A DNA stretch of 64,000 bases from Closterium sp. NIES-65 (lineage: Eukaryota; Streptophyta; Zygnematophyceae; Desmidiales; Closteriaceae). The notes beneath the pieces were generated by a model that saw only the letters and a list, made by a program, of their open reading frames with translations, searched no databases and was not told the origin of the DNA. Positions 1-12,618 of this stretch are shown here, one piece after another. How positions within the stretch are numbered: position 1 is the first letter of the stretch; the number at the start of each line of letters is the position of its first letter. The stretch covers positions 1,054,001-1,118,000 of the forward strand of contig CANXME010002486.1 of assembly GCA_948144175.1 (NCBI GenBank), written 5' to 3'. The position numbers were made by a program, and so were the translations under genes.

Positions 1-2268
1 CTGCGCACGAGTGCTGGGCGACGCAGCCGCTTATCGACCAACATCGCGCAACGGTTGATACTGACAAGCTGCGCGTCATCGCCCTTCTCGACTCGTTGCT
101 GCTCGTCAGCAGGTCCGACGCGCCCATGGGGATGTGGGTGAAACTGGTGCGGTATCTGGCGGAGAAGGGCGTGCAGGGCTTCCCGAAGAAGGGGTACAGC
201 ACGTACTATACGACGTGAGTGATGAACACTTTATGTGAGCTGCTGTAATAATATGTGTTTCCAGTAAGTACGTCAATGATTTGATACTCACTGTTGTTTC
301 TTGTTGCAGATACGGCTTTGGTGAGCTGACGCAAGCGACGGCGACATGGCTCCAGACAACCTAGCTGGATCACATGCTGCTGTCACCCTTCGTCGGCATC
401 TCGATCGACGAGAGCACTGATAGGTGCAGCGGGAAGCACCTTATCATCTTCATCACCTTCATCCGCGAGTTCAAGCTTGTCACGGAGTTCATGGCCCTAA
501 TCACCGTGGACAAGGCCGACGCAGCCCCTCTTCTGGCTAGCTTGGTGTCACACCTGTAGGCGGTGGGGATCGACCTTCAGCGCATTGCAGGCATCAGCAC
601 CGACGGTGCGGCAGTCATGATGGGCAAACAGGCTGGCCTCACGACACGCCTCCGCCTGCGCATCCCACATTTGGTGTCATCCCACTGCATCGCGCACAGG
701 TACTGTCTGGAATTTTTGTGCCTAATCGTACAGTGCAAAGTTTACATATTCCATTTGACAGTCTCACTACACTAATGTCCTTCACTCGTGTACAGGGAGG
801 CACTGGCGGCTAAAACTGCCGCCGAGAAAATCCCCGCCTTCAACGTCATTGACAAGGTGATTCCGACAGTGGCACAGCATCTCGGCCGCTCTGGGCCATG
901 GCACCAGCGCTTCATGGGCTTGCAGGAAGTTTTCACGTCAACTTCACTGGAGCTGCAAGGCATTCATACCGTCCGCTGGCTATCGAGGGGTGACGCGGTG
1001 CTGAGGCTTCTAAAATTGTTGCCGGCTCTCATCGTGATGCTGAAGGAGTGGGACGCGGAGCTGTATGTGCTCGTGACAAGCTACAGGTTTCACTTTCTCC
1101 TGTTTTTCATAGCAGACGTGCTTGAGCAGCTCAACATCTTGAACAGGGCGTTCCAGCACAAAGAGGTGAGCTCAATGTTATAGTGTCCTATCATTGTTGT
1201 TGCATGCTTGGTCAATATCCTCTTCTGCTAAGTTCTAGTGCTGCTTCTTTCCAGCATGCTTACCGTGCGCATGAGCTAACTACCTTGTGCCTTGTTTCTG
1301 TCCAGCTTGACTATGTGGGCGTGCATGCGCAGATCAAGCGCACAACTTCCCACATCGAGAGCCGCTACGTCGATTGCGGCGACGACTTCGGTGGCGGCGT
1401 CAGCGAGCTGCTGTCCCCCTTCATCACGCGCCACGGCCCAGGAGGAAACAAGGAAGTTACTGTCGAGGGTGTCGACTCGGACGGCCGCCCTGCACGCTTC
1501 ACCTTCAGGTTGCATGAGGACGAGCAAGAGGAATTTGATGGGCCTGGGACCCACAATGCTTGCATTGAGGTCTGCACCCAGTTTGCCGAGGTGATCGTGC
1601 ACCAACTGCTTCATCGGCTTGGCGATCTGGAAGGGATGTCTGGGGCAAGGCTATTCACCCCCGACGAGTACCCGCTGGATTGAGGAGAGAGGAACCGCAG
1701 GTGCATGGAGTGGCTGGAGTCGCTTGTGACCCTTTTCAAGGCCGACCAGACCGAGGAGATCCTGCCCGGTAAGCCCATGTTTGTGTAGTTCTCATGTAAC
1801 TGTTGTAATTGTCATTGCATATGTTGTGCTTCATTGTATATTCACTAAGCATCATCTACTGTTACTCTTCCTCCCCCACCAGGAATCAACGAGCGTCGTG
1901 CGGAAAAGGAGCTGCGCATGTTCTCCTCGGTGCTTGCATGAGCCACGAAGAACGAGCGCAGCTTCCACGCCGGGCTCACTGCCATGCTCAAGACACCCGA
2001 CTGGCGGGACAACTACCCCAACCTCGTGCTTCTGTGGGTGGCAGTAGCCGTATTGCCGCTGAGCACAGTGGAGTGCGAGCGGGGATTCTCCCGCCAGAAC
2101 ATCATCTAGTCGTGGCAGAGAGGCGCGCTGAAAGATGCACGCCTAGGAGACCTCATGTGGATGAGTCTCATGGACTATGAGCCCAAGTGGGATGAAATTG
2201 TGACCATCTGGAGGAGCTACAAGAAGCGCAAGCCCCAAAGCAACGCTCCACTCACGCCTGCAGGAAGG

Positions 2269-2447
2269 TGTCAGAATATTATGCTCTAGCCTGTAGTGGG
2301 GTGCTCTATAGCGAGTATAACCCTTCTAGGGTTTGCTATTTGTATCCCAAATCTTGCTAGTGCAACCCCTCTTTTCCCTAAACTATTCTTGCCTAACTAG
2401 GGCTTTCCTAGCCATGGCTCCGACCTCCTAACTACCTATTTTTCACA
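2269..2447 (+). repeat. Left LTR of the TRIM-like element
   Basis: 179 bp, TG...CA ends, nearly identical to 3760-3938. It is followed immediately by the primer-binding site. Confidence 0.88.
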
Positions 2448-2460
2448 TGGTGATCAGAGC
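2448..2460 (+). other. Primer-binding site, initiator tRNA-Met type
   Basis: TGGTGATCAGAGC directly abuts the left LTR. It equals the usual plant initiator-Met primer site TGGTATCAGAGC with one inserted base, the commonest primer choice of plant copia and TRIM elements. Confidence 0.75.
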
Positions 2461-2514
2461 AGTAAGCTCCTGGACTGTGGGCCCCACCACGCTCCTTCCG
2501 CTGCAACTTCTACT

Positions 2515-3540
2515 GCTACTCTCTGTGCCGCACGCCCCGTGGCGTGCGGCAGTTTTTCTTCCCGCCGTGCGCCCCGAGGCGCGCGACGGTTTTCTGCCCG
2601 CCGTGCGCCCCGTGGCGCGCGGCGGTTCTCTGCCCGTTGTGCGCCCCGGCGCGCGCGGCGGGCTTCTGCCCCGTCCCTCGGCGCGTCGCCCTCGGGAGGC
2701 GCTGCGACGGGCGACGGGGACCTCCGCGTCGCCCCCTGTCGCCCGTCGTGGCCTGCGCGCGGCCCGTACAGGCTGCGCGCGACCCGTAAGGGCTGCACCA
2801 GGCCCGGACGCGGCCCGTATGGGCTGCGCCAGGCCAGCGCGCGGCCCGTACGGGCTGCGCCAGGCCCGCGCGCGGCCCGTACGGGCTGCGCCAGGCCCGC
2901 GCGCGGCCCGTACGGGCTGCGCCAGGCCCGCGCGCGGCTCGGGCCGCCTGCGCACGGTTCGGGCGGCTGTGCCAGGCCCGTGGGCGGCCCTTTCCCCGCT
3001 GCCCCTGCCCTCCCCGCTGTCCCCCGTGCTTCTACAGGCGCCCCACCCCTCCTACAACCCGTTCTCCCGAATTAGGGTTTGGGGGTGAGGGGTATGGGGG
3101 TGAAGCCACTGTGTGCTGTTCCCTGCTCCTCCTCCTCCTCCGTCTCCCTGTGCTGCAGCTGCCGCTGAGGGGGGGTGGACTAGTTGGAGCTGTTGGACTG
3201 GTACTAAGGGGGGGTGAAGGGGGAGTGGAGCTAGCGGTGTAGCAGCGGGTGTGTGTCAGGGGGAGTGGGATAGTTTGGGGAGGTTGAAGGGGGTGGCCGC
3301 CGTGAAGCCAGCAGCTCCAGTCGCCCGTGAGACCGTTGCGCCAGTCGCCCGTGAGCCCGTTGCGCCAGTCGCCCGTGAGCCCGTTGCTCCAGTCGCCCGT
3401 GAGTCCGTTGCTCGTCTGCCGCTACTTTTAGCCGCGGAGCCAGTTACTCCAGTAGCCCGTGTGCTAGTTGCTCCAGTTGTCAGTGTGCCAGTTGCTCCAG
3501 TTGCCCGTGTGCCAGTTGCTCCAGTTGCGCTGTGTGCCAG
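2515..3540 (+). repeat. GC-rich minisatellites in the TRIM interior
   Basis: Three arrays are visible. At about 2525-2680 a roughly 42-bp unit contains TGCGCCCCG and GCGCGCGGCGG. At about 2775-2960 a roughly 31-bp unit is built on GGCCCGTACGGGCTGCGCC. At about 3318-3540 a 24-30-bp unit is built on CCAGTCGCCCGTGAGCC. Long open frames across them are by-products of repeat units without stop codons. Confidence 0.8.
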
Positions 3541-3759
3541 CAGCTTCAGCTGCCGCCCACTACCTCCTCTCCTCTCATAGTCTCTTTCCTCCTCCTCACT
3601 TGCCCGTTGTGACTACCACTAGCTTTGCTCGTAATTGTGAACTTTAAACTATTGCTTCTTGAACTTGTGCTCAGAATGTGTGGTGACATTGTGATCCACC
3701 CTGAGCTTGTACTACTTTGCTTGCTCTGCTGATTACACCCCACTTTGGCTATGGGGGTG

Positions 3760-3938
3760 TGTCAGAATATTATGCTCTAGCCTGTAGTGGGGTGCTCTAT
3801 AGCGAGTATAACCCTTCTAGGGTTTGCTATTTGTATCCCCAATCTTGCTAGTGCAACCCCTCTTTTCCTTAAACTATTCTTTCCTAACTAGGGCTTTCCT
3901 AGCCATGGCTCCGACCTCCTAACTACCTATTTTTCACA
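3760..3938 (+). repeat. Right LTR of the TRIM-like element
   Basis: 179-bp partner of 2269-2447, preceded by a short G-rich polypurine run at 3751-3759. Confidence 0.88.
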
Positions 3939-4110
3939 TAAGGCAACAGAGCAAGAAGAGTAGGGAGGTTGATGACGAGATGGAAGTGGTAGACTTAGAC
4001 GCTAAGAAAGATGCAGTTGACAGTGATGATGACAATGGATTTGCTGACTGGATGTAGGTAGGGTCGTTAGTTAGTTAGTTCTATTCTAACTGTGATTTTG
4101 TCAAGGCTAA

Positions 4111-6056
<1,946 letters not shown>

Positions 6057-6290
6057 TTAGTTTAGGTTCGATTCCGCCGGAGATTCCTCATTAGTTTCAG
6101 TAGAGGGAGTCCGTATTTCATCATCGCCACCATCTGGTTTGCCGTGATAAGATAACAAAAGCCTCAAGCTTCCATCGTCAGGTAAGAGAAAAGAGGGCTT
6201 ACAACTTCCGTTCACATCAATGTCGTAACCCTCTAATGCACGGTTGCAGCATCTGGCATTCCATACACGAATCTTGGGTCTGAATTGAAC
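6057..6290 (-). CDS. Unrecognised protein, probable terminal exon
   Basis: A minus-strand frame of 78 codons starts after a good acceptor (TTCTGCAG, exon start 6290) and ends at a TAA at 6057. The peptide begins VQFRPKIRVWNARCC and ends in an acidic Ser/Thr/Glu-rich tail. I do not recognise the family. Upstream on the same strand, 6350-6450 may hold another exon (KKDKEQKAWRELFLALPG after a TGTAG acceptor), but its phase does not join this one. It could be the end of a real minus-strand gene or chance. Confidence 0.3.
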   Translation of the reverse strand, partial: VQFRPKIRVWNARCCNRALEGYDIDVNGSCKPSFLLPDDGSLRLLLSYHGKPDGGDDEIRTPSTETNEESPAESNLN

Positions 6291-6538
6291 CTGCAGAACA
6301 CTGAACACGGAACGGCACGGATGAGCGAAGAACCAAAAGATGACCCCGCAAACAAATTCCAGGATCTCGTATTGTCAGAAACGCGGTAACCTGGCAGTGC
6401 AAGGAATAATTCACGCCAAGCCTTCTGCTCCTTGTCCTTCTTGCTACAGATAATGGGGAGAAACGTCATTGATTAGGGTGTTCCTCCACTCCCAGTAGCG
6501 AACTTAAGTGAGAAGTAGACCACACTAAAACATGGGAA

Positions 6539-6800
6539 GATGGATGTGTCAGCTGGAGAAAGGTGTAATAGCTTCAATCGCCCAAAAGCGTCAGAAGGAA
6601 TCCGACTGAAGGAAAGTTTTCATCATCCACATTACCATCATTGAAAACACCAGAGAGAAATACAAAAAAGCAAAGCAAAATTCGAAGACTAGGAGCACTT
6701 GTGATGGATGTGTCGGCGAGAAAGGTTGTGTAGCTTCAACCACCCGAAGGTGTCAGAAGGAATCCGACTGAGGAAAAGGTTATCATCATCCACATCATCA
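6539..6800 (-). repeat. Diverged duplicated segment with LRR-like reading
   Basis: Two diverged copies of about 97 bp (6539-6635 and 6703-6800). Read on the minus strand they give SRIPSDAFGRLKLLHLS and SRIPSDTFGWLKLHNLS, which resemble one leucine-rich repeat turn. They may be duplicated exons of a broken minus-strand LRR gene. No complete gene model could be built. Confidence 0.4.
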
Positions 6801-6834
6801 CACTCCTGTCAGTGTACAAAACAAATGTTATCGC

Positions 6835-7250
6835 GTCAACTCAGCCATCCAAGGAAGGAAAAAGCCACATCAGCTCTCAAGCCCCGGCAAGGGCGAAAGC
6901 TTTCAGTCGGCCACTGCGAATGTTTCGAGAAACGAAGCCATAAGTGTGCTTTCATCATCGTTGACAGAGAAGTAAGAGCAACATTTGAAAGGTTGATCAC
7001 GACTCACATAAACCAGACCAACGAGGGATTTTGGAACGTGAAAGAAATGGTGAAGGGCCAGACTGAGACATAATGCTGACCATTATCAGGTTAAGAGAAA
7101 GGAAGCATGATCTCATTGAGTCAACTCAGCCATCCAAGGAAGGAAAAAGCCACATCAGCTCTCAAGCCCCGGCAAGGGCGAAAGCTTTCAGTCGGCCACT
7201 GCGAATGTTTCGAGAAACGAAGCCATATGTATGCTTTCATCATCGTTGAC
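6835..7250. repeat. 131-bp direct duplication (6835-6965 and 7120-7250)
   Basis: The two copies match at 129 of 131 positions and lie 154 bp apart in the same orientation. Each begins GTCAAC and ends GTTGAC, a 6-bp inverted terminus. No known transposon family is recognisable. It could be a recent segmental duplication or a small insertion element. Confidence 0.8.
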
Positions 7251-7951
7251 TCTTCATTCATAGAGATCGGAGCCTTAAATCGCCAACAGAAAAAAAAACG
7301 AGGATCCATAGAAACCGGCAGCCTTTTTCCACAGTGTAATCGTCGCATTGCATGCATACCTCGTTCGGGTTCGAGCAGAAACGAGCCTCCAATAACATCG
7401 GGTGTCAGGAAGGTCAAGCTGAAATTTGCACCGGTCACCGACGAGCGAACAAGGAAGCGTTGTTGTCCGTCAATACCCATCGTTAGTCAGTGCATAAACG
7501 CCGATGCAGCGCATCGCGTAAGATCGCTTGGTACGACGCGCCGCCATGTCACGCACACCGATCGTGGACTAGAAAAAATAGAAAGAAGAGCTAGGCCGTG
7601 AACAGGAATGTCGAGCAGCTGGAGTCGGCCCGTCAACCATTAAGCAGTAGCGAACACCCCACTGTAAATAGCTCAAGGATGGGAGTTGTGTGATGTCCAG
7701 CGCAATGCTGCTGAATGGTCGGACGAGATCTCCTTACCATCAGTTCAAGAATCATCTCGACGATGAACCTAGAAGGTTGAGTTCTGGAGGCTTTTCGGGA
7801 TTCCCTCGCGTCCTGTGAAGTTCCAGAAGCGTGACACAACTGAACGGGGGGCGGGGGTTTACAGGAGAACGCCTGGTGGTGAGCCACAATATGTCACTCC
7901 GCTTCTCAAGGCTACACTGCACTAATATACGGTAAGTGGAATTTGACCCAT
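7251..7951. other. No gene recognised
   Basis: Only short ORFs without family motifs. A minus-strand frame starting ATG at 7480 has a plausible GTATGC donor after 40 codons, but no downstream exon could be joined to it. Confidence 0.4.
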
Positions 7952-7956
7952 ACAGG

Positions 7957-8278
7957 TGTAAGGATTTTCTCTACATTCCTTACCGTGACCATCAATATCG
8001 CGTACAGCAGCAGTCGTTGTCCGCCCGTTACTGTTAACGGGGCTTCGCCAACTTCGCGCGCAATGTTTCACCAGACCATGCACAGCTGGCCCGGCCGAGT
8101 CGGCCTATGCTTCGGGGCTAGCCAGAACCTCGATGCCAGCCTAGCACTAGCTAGCTCGCACGCACTGCGTAACCGTTGCATGTTTCACATAAGTATTCGC
8201 TCACGCCTTAGCTCATACTTTGTATCTTTTGCCCACTTAGTGCAATCCTCATTATCTCGCTCGATTGCACCCGTAACA
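7957..8278 (+). mobile_element. Solo LTR of the Ty3/gypsy family seen at 59699-63369
   Basis: 322 bp beginning TGTAAGG and ending CCGTAACA, flanked on both sides by ACAGG (7952-7956 and 8279-8283), a perfect 5-bp TSD. Its first about 70 bases and its last about 60 match the LTR at 59699-60040 read on the minus strand, including the shared GATTGCACCCGTAACA-type end. It is the scar of unequal recombination between two LTRs of a former full element. Confidence 0.85.
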
Positions 8279-8501
8279 ACAGGTCAACAGATACTTTTGG
8301 GCACCACGACCAAGGTGGCGGTATACCCCAGCCAGCCAGCATAGTTTTTGCCAATTGCCAGCTAGCTATCCCATCCCAACCAATGTTGACCCTATGAGAA
8401 AATGAAGTAGGTATGTTAAAGAGCATCACATTTGAGACCATGAACCAATCAGAACACAACGTGCACCATCATCGAATTATTCTTCCTGTGTTTTGGCACC
8501 C

Positions 8502-11500
8502 TTAACCATCCAAACTACATTTCTCTATTGTAGCAGTTACATCAATAACCTTCTCATCCTTCTCCCCTTCCCTTATCCCCTGTGCTCCCTCTTCCTTCAC
8601 CACCTCCCTCTCACTACTCTCCTCTCCCACCACTTGCAACAATGTATCTATATCCCTCTCCATCTCCCCAATCACCTCATGCAACTTACTCACGCTCATC
8701 CCCCCTTTCCCCACACCCTTTTTCCCAGCCTCTCCTCCATTCCCTTCACCAGCAGCATCAGTGGGAGCAACACTGGCACACCCTGAATCCGCTGCTTCGT
8801 TTTTCCCCGATGATTCTGCTGCTGATGTCAGCGGCAGCAGTGATTTCAGTTCTTTAGCTCGACCTAGCAGCTGCTGTGCTCGCATGCGGATGGTGCCAGG
8901 CTCTTGGGGCGGGAAGAAAGACGCACCAATCTCGTCCACGTCTTCACTTGCTCCCATGCACACACGGAGAACCAACTCCAAGATACTGCTGCTGCTGCTA
9001 TTGCTGCCGCCGCTGCTGCTGCTATTGCTGCTGTTGTTTCTGTTGCTGCTGTTGCTAGCCGAGCTACTGGCAGCGCTGCTACTTGTGCCACTGCCAGTTG
9101 CAAGCTTTGCTGCACCAGTCTTCTGCATCTGCTCTTGCTGCTGTTTTCCCACAACTCCCTGTGACTGTAAATCGTCTTGCTGCTGCTGCTGCTGCTGCTG
9201 TCCCCATGAGTCCTGGTGCTGCTGCCATGATGCCACAAGGTAAATCAAACACCGAATCACTCCTTCTGCTGCCACACACACTAGCAAACCACTCTGTGCC
9301 AACTCCCTCTCCTCCTCTCCCAGGCTCACCTCCTCTTCATCCTCATCATCATCATCACCATCACCACCATCACCACCATCACCGTCCTCCTCCTCCCCCT
9401 TGTCATTACTGGACAAATTCTCCTCCTCTTTACTGTCCTTTTCCCCGGGTCTTTCTGGAACCCCTCCGCCTTCCACAGCTCTTCCCTCCTCTTCCACACC
9501 CCCTTTCTCCTCGCTTTTCTCCTCTCCCACAGCACCGTTCTCAACCCCTTCTCTTCCAACCATCTCTCCCACCTCCCTGGCAACGTCTTTCATTGACGCA
9601 GCAACGGTCACCAGCGCCCGACCCACAGCCGCCTCGTTGCTCACTGGAAGCTTCTTCAGTGCTGCGTATGCTGACTGTAACACGCCCACCTGCCTGGGGA
9701 GCAGTTGAGCTCGCTGAGTGGCTGTGCGGCGACAGTGGAGGGGAGGGGGGGGAAGAGAAAGGATAGAATAAAAAAGGGGCGGAATGAGTGACCAGACTTC
9801 ATATTGTAGGCTTCTTCAGTGCTGCATATGCTGACTGCAGCACGCCCACCTGCCTGGGGAGCAGCTGAGCTCGCTGATTGGCTGCAGGGAAAAAACGGGG
9901 AGAAGGGAATGATTTGAAGTATAAGGAAAACCAGTAGTTCCTCATATTGTAAGTGCCATAAGTAACTGGACACTGTTTTATATCATTACTACAATACAGC
10001 CCTAAACCCTGACCTTATGAAATCAAATCACTGCCCACGTCAGCAACACAACCCCATACCATTTGACGTGGTCAAAGCAGTGTCCAGCAGAGCAGTAGCG
10101 GCTGACACCACGCCTTCAGCAGCCGAGCGAATGGCAGCATGCCACGTGGCAGCAGCGCCAGCACTGCAGGCGTGCAGCAGCAGCATGGAGGCCACAAAGG
10201 AGTCGTGGAAATCCGAGAGGAGCGGGGCGGCTTCTGCTGCCTTTGGGGGAGTGGCAGCTGCCCAGAAGATTGCCACTGCGGGAGGGGTGTGTGCATGGTA
10301 GAGACAAGGTGGGAAAGAGGAGAGTGGGAGGAGTTCTGAGACGTCTCAAAACTCGGAAATCGGAGAGCAGGGGGGCAGCTTCTGCTGCCTTTGGGGGAGA
10401 GGAAGCTGCCCAGAAGATTGCGACTGAGGAAGAAGTGGTTTTGGAAAACAAGGGTACGTAGCAGCGCCAAGGAGAGGGGGGAGGGCACGGGGGCGGAAAG
10501 GAGGAGATTATATTGTGGTAGCAGGAAAGAACGGAAAAGAGGGGGTGCATGAAACGGAAAGGCCATAATCTGTGGCGGTGAGAGAAACAGAAGAAATGAC
10601 AGTGATGAGACTTCTGTGGCATGCATGCACATTCCAATCCCGGATTTGACAGCTATATAAATTTCTCCTTACCTTTGACAGCTTGCTTCACGAGGCTCTC
10701 TGCTGCTTTGGCCACGTCATCCCTGGTCACCTTCCTGGAAGTTTCAGGAGCTGCTTCTGAGAAGAGCTGCGGGGAGGACGAACAGGGAAAAACCAAAAGG
10801 AATGGGAAAACATCAGATCAAAGATGGGGTGGCCAGCATTTTTGAGGCGCCTCAAAAGCCGCTTCAAAAGGCGCCTCATGAAGTGCATTAAAAGAGCTGC
10901 GGAAAGGACTAACAGGGAAAACTACCAGAAGGAACGGGAAAATATGGGATAGAGTGGCCGGCATTTCAAAACTGGGAAACATGGAGTGTTGGGGAGCCTC
11001 ATAGCGGAAACCAGAAACTTTGAAAACATGGAGAACGAGGGTCAAGAAGAGGAATAGACGGAATGAGAGAAGGGAGAAGGATGAAGAAGGAACGAAGGAG
11101 AGTGAAGTTGAAGCAAGGAAGCAAGAGATCGGGAGAGAATTGTCAGCCAGCACCATGCAACACATGCGTTTTGAGTCGACAGGAAACTGCGTGCAATGCG
11201 TCGCTTTTTGAGTCGGAAAGTCGAAAAGACGAATCAAGAGATCAGGAATGAATGGTCCGCCAGCACCAAGCAACACATGCTGGTCAATCCTCCATGGAAG
11301 TACTTCCGCGTTCTCTTGCAAGCAACGAGGGTCAAGAGGAATCAAAACAGCTAGAGGACCTACTTCAAGAATCTGCGTTAGTATCTCCTCCGTAGAGTCT
11401 AGAGGAGTCACGAAGGAAACAAATCAGGTAGAGGAAAGCCTACCCACAGCATCTGCTGAGACGACTCCTAAAATCGCTTCCAGATGCTTCTAAAAATGTC

Positions 11501-11737
11501 GCAAGAGGCCTCACAAAGGTCAGTCAGCAGAAAAGGAAACAACTCCAATGCCCACCTCGAGCATCTGCTGAGACGACTCCTTGAATTGCTTCCAGATGCT
11601 TCTAAAAATGTCGCAAGAGGCGTCACAAAGGTCAGTTCAGCAGAAAAGAGAAGAACTCCGACGCCCACCTCCAGCATCTGCTGAGACGACTCCTTGAATC
11701 GCTTCTGAAACGCGACGACGGACCCGCGCGGCGCCAT
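8502..11737 (-). CDS. GCIP / cyclin-D1-binding protein 1-like protein
   Basis: Four minus-strand exons join in phase: 11737-11669, 10766-10673, 10275-10060 and 9721-8502, giving 532 aa. All have GT-AG borders. The start ATG at 11737 opens MAPRGSVVAFQKRFK. The core is helical and resembles the GCIP family: KVTRDDVAKAAESLVKQA, a long Ala-rich helix in exon 3, LVTVAASMKDVAREVGEM, LLVCVAAEGVIRCLIYLV, and DEIGASFFPPQE, which matches the family DEIG-x-x-x-YPPQ signature. Exon 4 carries inserted low-complexity stretches (acidic D/E run near residue 245, Gln run, Ser/Asn run) that are absent from typical 300-360 aa relatives. Animal members bind Grap2 and cyclin D. A role in the plant is not known from this sequence. 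Each exon edge also occurs as an extra copy in the adjoining intron. The family call rests on motif resemblance. Confidence 0.72.
9805..9882 (-). repeat. Copy of the 5' edge of exon 4 of the GCIP-like gene
   Basis: About 75 bp nearly identical to 9650-9721, including the acceptor (CTGCAG) and the first 23 codons of the exon, followed by unrelated intron sequence. A pseudo-exon inside intron 3. Confidence 0.85.
10345..10440 (-). repeat. Copy of the 5' edge of exon 3 of the GCIP-like gene
   Basis: Reads AIFWAASSPPKAAEAAPLLSDF against AIFWAAATPPKAAEAAPLLSDF in the true exon (10200-10275). It lies in intron 2 next to a GAGACGTCTCAAAA palindrome at 10338. Confidence 0.85.
10840..10857. repeat. 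Perfect 18-bp palindrome, core GCGC
   Basis: TTTTGAGGCGCCTCAAAA in intron 1 of the GCIP-like gene. A second member with core ACGT and one arm mismatched lies at 10335-10351 in intron 2. Confidence 0.95.
11443..11600 (-). repeat. Tandem copies of the 3' edge of exon 1 of the GCIP-like gene
   Basis: Two further copies of the exon-1 end with its splice donor (reading SRSRLSRCSR / KESSQQMLE on the minus strand), period about 110 bp, ahead of the real one at 11669-11700. Confidence 0.8.
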
Positions 11738-12618
11738 GGGTGTCGACGCGAGCCGTGCGGATCGCTAACTGAGAAGAACAGCTGGGGGAATCGCTGTGAA
11801 AGCGCGAAAAACGCAATGGCTTATTGGGTTGGGTACGCTATCGCAGTTTCTCCGTAAACATTCACTGAGACGCCGCGTTCACCGAAAAGGAACGTCACTG
11901 TCTGCAATCACACCCAAACACTGCAAGCCGTCGTCGCGCAATCGCTACTGCTCAATCGATCCGAGTCAGGTAAGGGAGTTGTTATACTACGGGCCGCCAA
12001 GACAGGAGAGACTAGTCTGATTGCGATCCGCAAGTCAGCGGACAGAAGGAAACTGATGCGACGAAATAAACAGAGCACAATCAGTTAGCCAATGAAGGGA
12101 GAATCTAGCAGACCTGGTCGGGGCGCACTATTTGTGAGTCATAATCAAGCAGCACCAGTCAGATTCCGAAGAAACTCGAAATGAACTGAACCTGAACGGA
12201 ATCGTGCATGCATGAACTGGAACTGAACCTGAACTACTGTACACATGGAGGTGAAATATCCGAACCCGGAGTGCAGCCGAATCACGAAACGAGCCAACCC
12301 GAGCGCGACCTCGAATTGAGAGGATTTTTGCTCTGAATGAACCGATTGAAGGAGAAACGTTTCTCGATAGAAGTCATGGGAGCATCTAGAAATGTTGCAG
12401 ATTGCTTTCGGCCTTGTACAACTGACAAGAGAACTGCTAATAGACACAGATAAATATCACATCGAGAGTTTCATTTCCACTAACTGACACTGTTGCTTGT
12501 GTTTGCTTCTGGAGGGACAGTTGGTAACAAAGGCAGACTAGCACGGATTCCTCCTTTCTCCTTCTCTTTCTCCTCCGTTCCTCTTTCACTTGCCTCCGTT
12601 TTCCTCTCGTCACTCGCA
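11738..12618. other. Intergenic: 5' flank of GCIP-like gene, 3' flank of PPPDE gene
   Basis: No coding signature on either strand. This must hold the promoter of the minus-strand GCIP-like gene and the 3' UTR of the PPPDE gene. I see no distinct elements. Confidence 0.5.

Larger units (their letters stand above)
2269..3938 (+). mobile_element. TRIM-like non-autonomous LTR retrotransposon inserted in the hAT gene
   Basis: Two 179-bp direct repeats (2269-2447, 3760-3938) begin TGTCAG and end TTCACA. They bound a 1312-bp interior with no gag, protease, RT or integrase. A primer-binding site follows the left LTR and a short purine run (ATGGGGGTG) precedes the right one. The flanks are GAAGG (2264-2268) and TAAGG (3939-3943), a 5-bp TSD with one mismatch. 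The interior is GC-rich minisatellite. The two LTRs differ at only a few positions, so the insertion is younger than the host hAT gene. Its size and content fit TRIM or small LARD elements, and enzymes would have to come from another element. Confidence 0.85.
1..4057 (+). pseudogene. hAT-superfamily transposase gene, decayed, 5' end outside window
   Basis: Spliced plus-strand reading gives a hAT-type transposase of the ZBED5/ZMYM-like kind. After an intron at 215-309 comes the catalytic-domain start (ISIDESTD near 395, then ISTDGAAVM and HCIAHR up to 699). After an intron at 700-795 come TVRWLSRGDAV and the FLLFFIADVLEQLNILNR block, and introns at 1166-1305 and 1769-1882 follow. The C-terminal dimerisation motif LPLSTVECERGFSRQ lies near 2050-2100. 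In-frame stops at 362-364, 557-559, 1681-1683, about 1939 and about 2107 make it a pseudogene. The reading frame runs into a TRIM element at 2269 and resumes after it at 3944, continuing through an acidic tail (SDDDNGFADWM) to a TAG at 4055-4057. No terminal inverted repeat or 8-bp duplication could be assigned because the 5' end lies outside the window. Confidence 0.85.

Noticed and set aside
1183-1614. Overlapping ORFs on both strands in the hAT gene
   Set aside because: Only the plus frame reading DYVGVHAQIKRTTSHIESRYVD continues the transposase across the 1166-1305 intron. The others are shadows.
2443-3088. Arg/Ala/Pro-rich ORFs of up to 213 codons
   Set aside because: Minisatellites of the TRIM interior, open on both strands because of GC bias. 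No Gag or Pol motif.
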